Under the pieces are notes generated by a model, which saw nothing but the letters and a program-made list of their open reading frames with translations, did not search any database and was not told where the DNA came from. Both the position numbers and the translations under genes were made by a program. A stretch of 64,000 bases of DNA from UBA5862 sp002408105 (lineage in GTDB: Bacteria > Pseudomonadota > Gammaproteobacteria > Pseudomonadales > UBA5862). The first letter of the stretch is position 1, and each line of letters opens with the position of its first letter. The stretch spans positions 1 through 64,000 of the forward strand of contig JAXHVB010000018.1 of the NCBI GenBank assembly GCA_034189125.1. Direction: 5' to 3'. Below are positions 63,793 through 64,000 of the stretch, in pieces.

Positions 63793-64000
63793 TCAGTCTG
63801 GCCGCAGGGCCTTGTACATCAGGTGGGGCGCGAGCAGGTGGAGCGGCATCCGCAGCCAGTGTCCACGCACATAGAGAAACCGTCGCGCCGAGCGGGTGCC
63901 GGATCGGTCCGCAAGCGGATGAACAGGAGCGAGTGCGCGGGTGTAGCAAAACTCCATCCAGGCATCGGCGACTGAATGTGGCGCAAACTGCCGCACAGCG
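63793..64000 (-). CDS. C-terminal end of an unrecognised protein (5' part outside window)
   Basis: An open frame on the minus strand runs in from the right edge and stops at 63793-63795, 13 bases after the priming transferase stop. About 68 residues are visible, rich in Arg, His, Leu and Trp (WMEFCYTRALAP, YVRGHWLRMP, LLAPHLMYKALRP). The tail could be the end of a glycosyltransferase or methyltransferase, but no motif supports either. It is convergent with the priming transferase gene. Confidence 0.5.
   Translation of the reverse strand, partial: AVRQFAPHSVADAWMEFCYTRALAPVHPLADRSGTRSARRFLYVRGHWLRMPLHLLAPHLMYKALRPD

Noticed and set aside
1..64000. CRISPR arrays, tRNA or rRNA genes, insertion sequences
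   Set aside because: No regular repeat-spacer pattern, tRNA-like cloverleaf, rRNA-like stretch or transposase was recognised in any part of the window.

Overview
This window is a GC-rich stretch of a Gram-negative chromosome, almost wholly given over to making and exporting a complex surface polysaccharide of the exosortase (PEP-CTERM/XrtA) type. The export lipoprotein, outer-membrane barrel, chain-length protein and tyrosine-kinase genes, and a PEP-CTERM protein at the left edge, point to an environmental, probably EPS- or biofilm-forming proteobacterium. Gamma- or betaproteobacterial origin is an inference from the locus type. No rRNA, tRNA, CRISPR array or insertion sequence was seen.

Left flank (1-7427): the end of a PEP-CTERM sorting substrate followed by a strong terminator; a small polytopic membrane protein; a 4-cresol-dehydrogenase/vanillyl-alcohol-oxidase-type flavoprotein; an MMPL/RND exporter in operon with an exosortase-associated acyltransferase; and a second, divergent acyltransferase of the same family. 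These acyltransferases belong to a family linked to N-acyl amino acid synthesis, so this flank may make and export a lipid or signal.

Core XrtA operon (7677-34670, plus strand, 24 tightly packed genes): export lipoprotein, Wzz-like chain-length protein, tyrosine kinase, outer-membrane barrel, AAA ATPase, UDP-GlcNAc 2-epimerase, deacetylase, FemAB-like protein, glycosyltransferase, an exosortase A fused to EpsI, the dTDP-rhamnose genes rmlACDB, more glycosyltransferases, an asparagine-synthase-like amidotransferase, the O-ligase/polymerase-like membrane protein, then a sulfotransferase, a deacetylase-like protein, two glycosyltransferases and a TPR protein.

Opposing operon (56911 down to 34667, minus strand, 18 genes): a PaaK-like adenylating enzyme, an alpha/alpha-toroid protein, a formyltransferase, a Wzm/Wzt ABC exporter, an FkbM methyltransferase, a WbsX-like protein, several GT2/GT4 enzymes, a deacetylase, a sulfotransferase, and finally a very large GT2-membrane-sulfatase-like fusion. 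The two long operons collide at 34667-34670, where both terminal genes share one CTAG as their stop codons.

Right flank (57157-64000): a second asparagine-synthase-like protein without the usual N-terminal cysteine, a secreted trypsin-like protease, a UDP-glucuronate-4-epimerase-type enzyme, a UDP-HexNAc 6-dehydrogenase (TviB/WbpO type), the XrtA-type priming sugar transferase, and the tail of one more gene.

Together the genes predict a heteropolymer with rhamnose, HexNAc or uronic sugars and acyl/formyl/methyl/sulfate/amide decorations. It would be primed on undecaprenyl phosphate by the 62379 gene and exported through the 7677-12468 machinery, and possibly also through Wzm/Wzt. No Wzx flippase and no PrsK/PrsR regulator is visible here.
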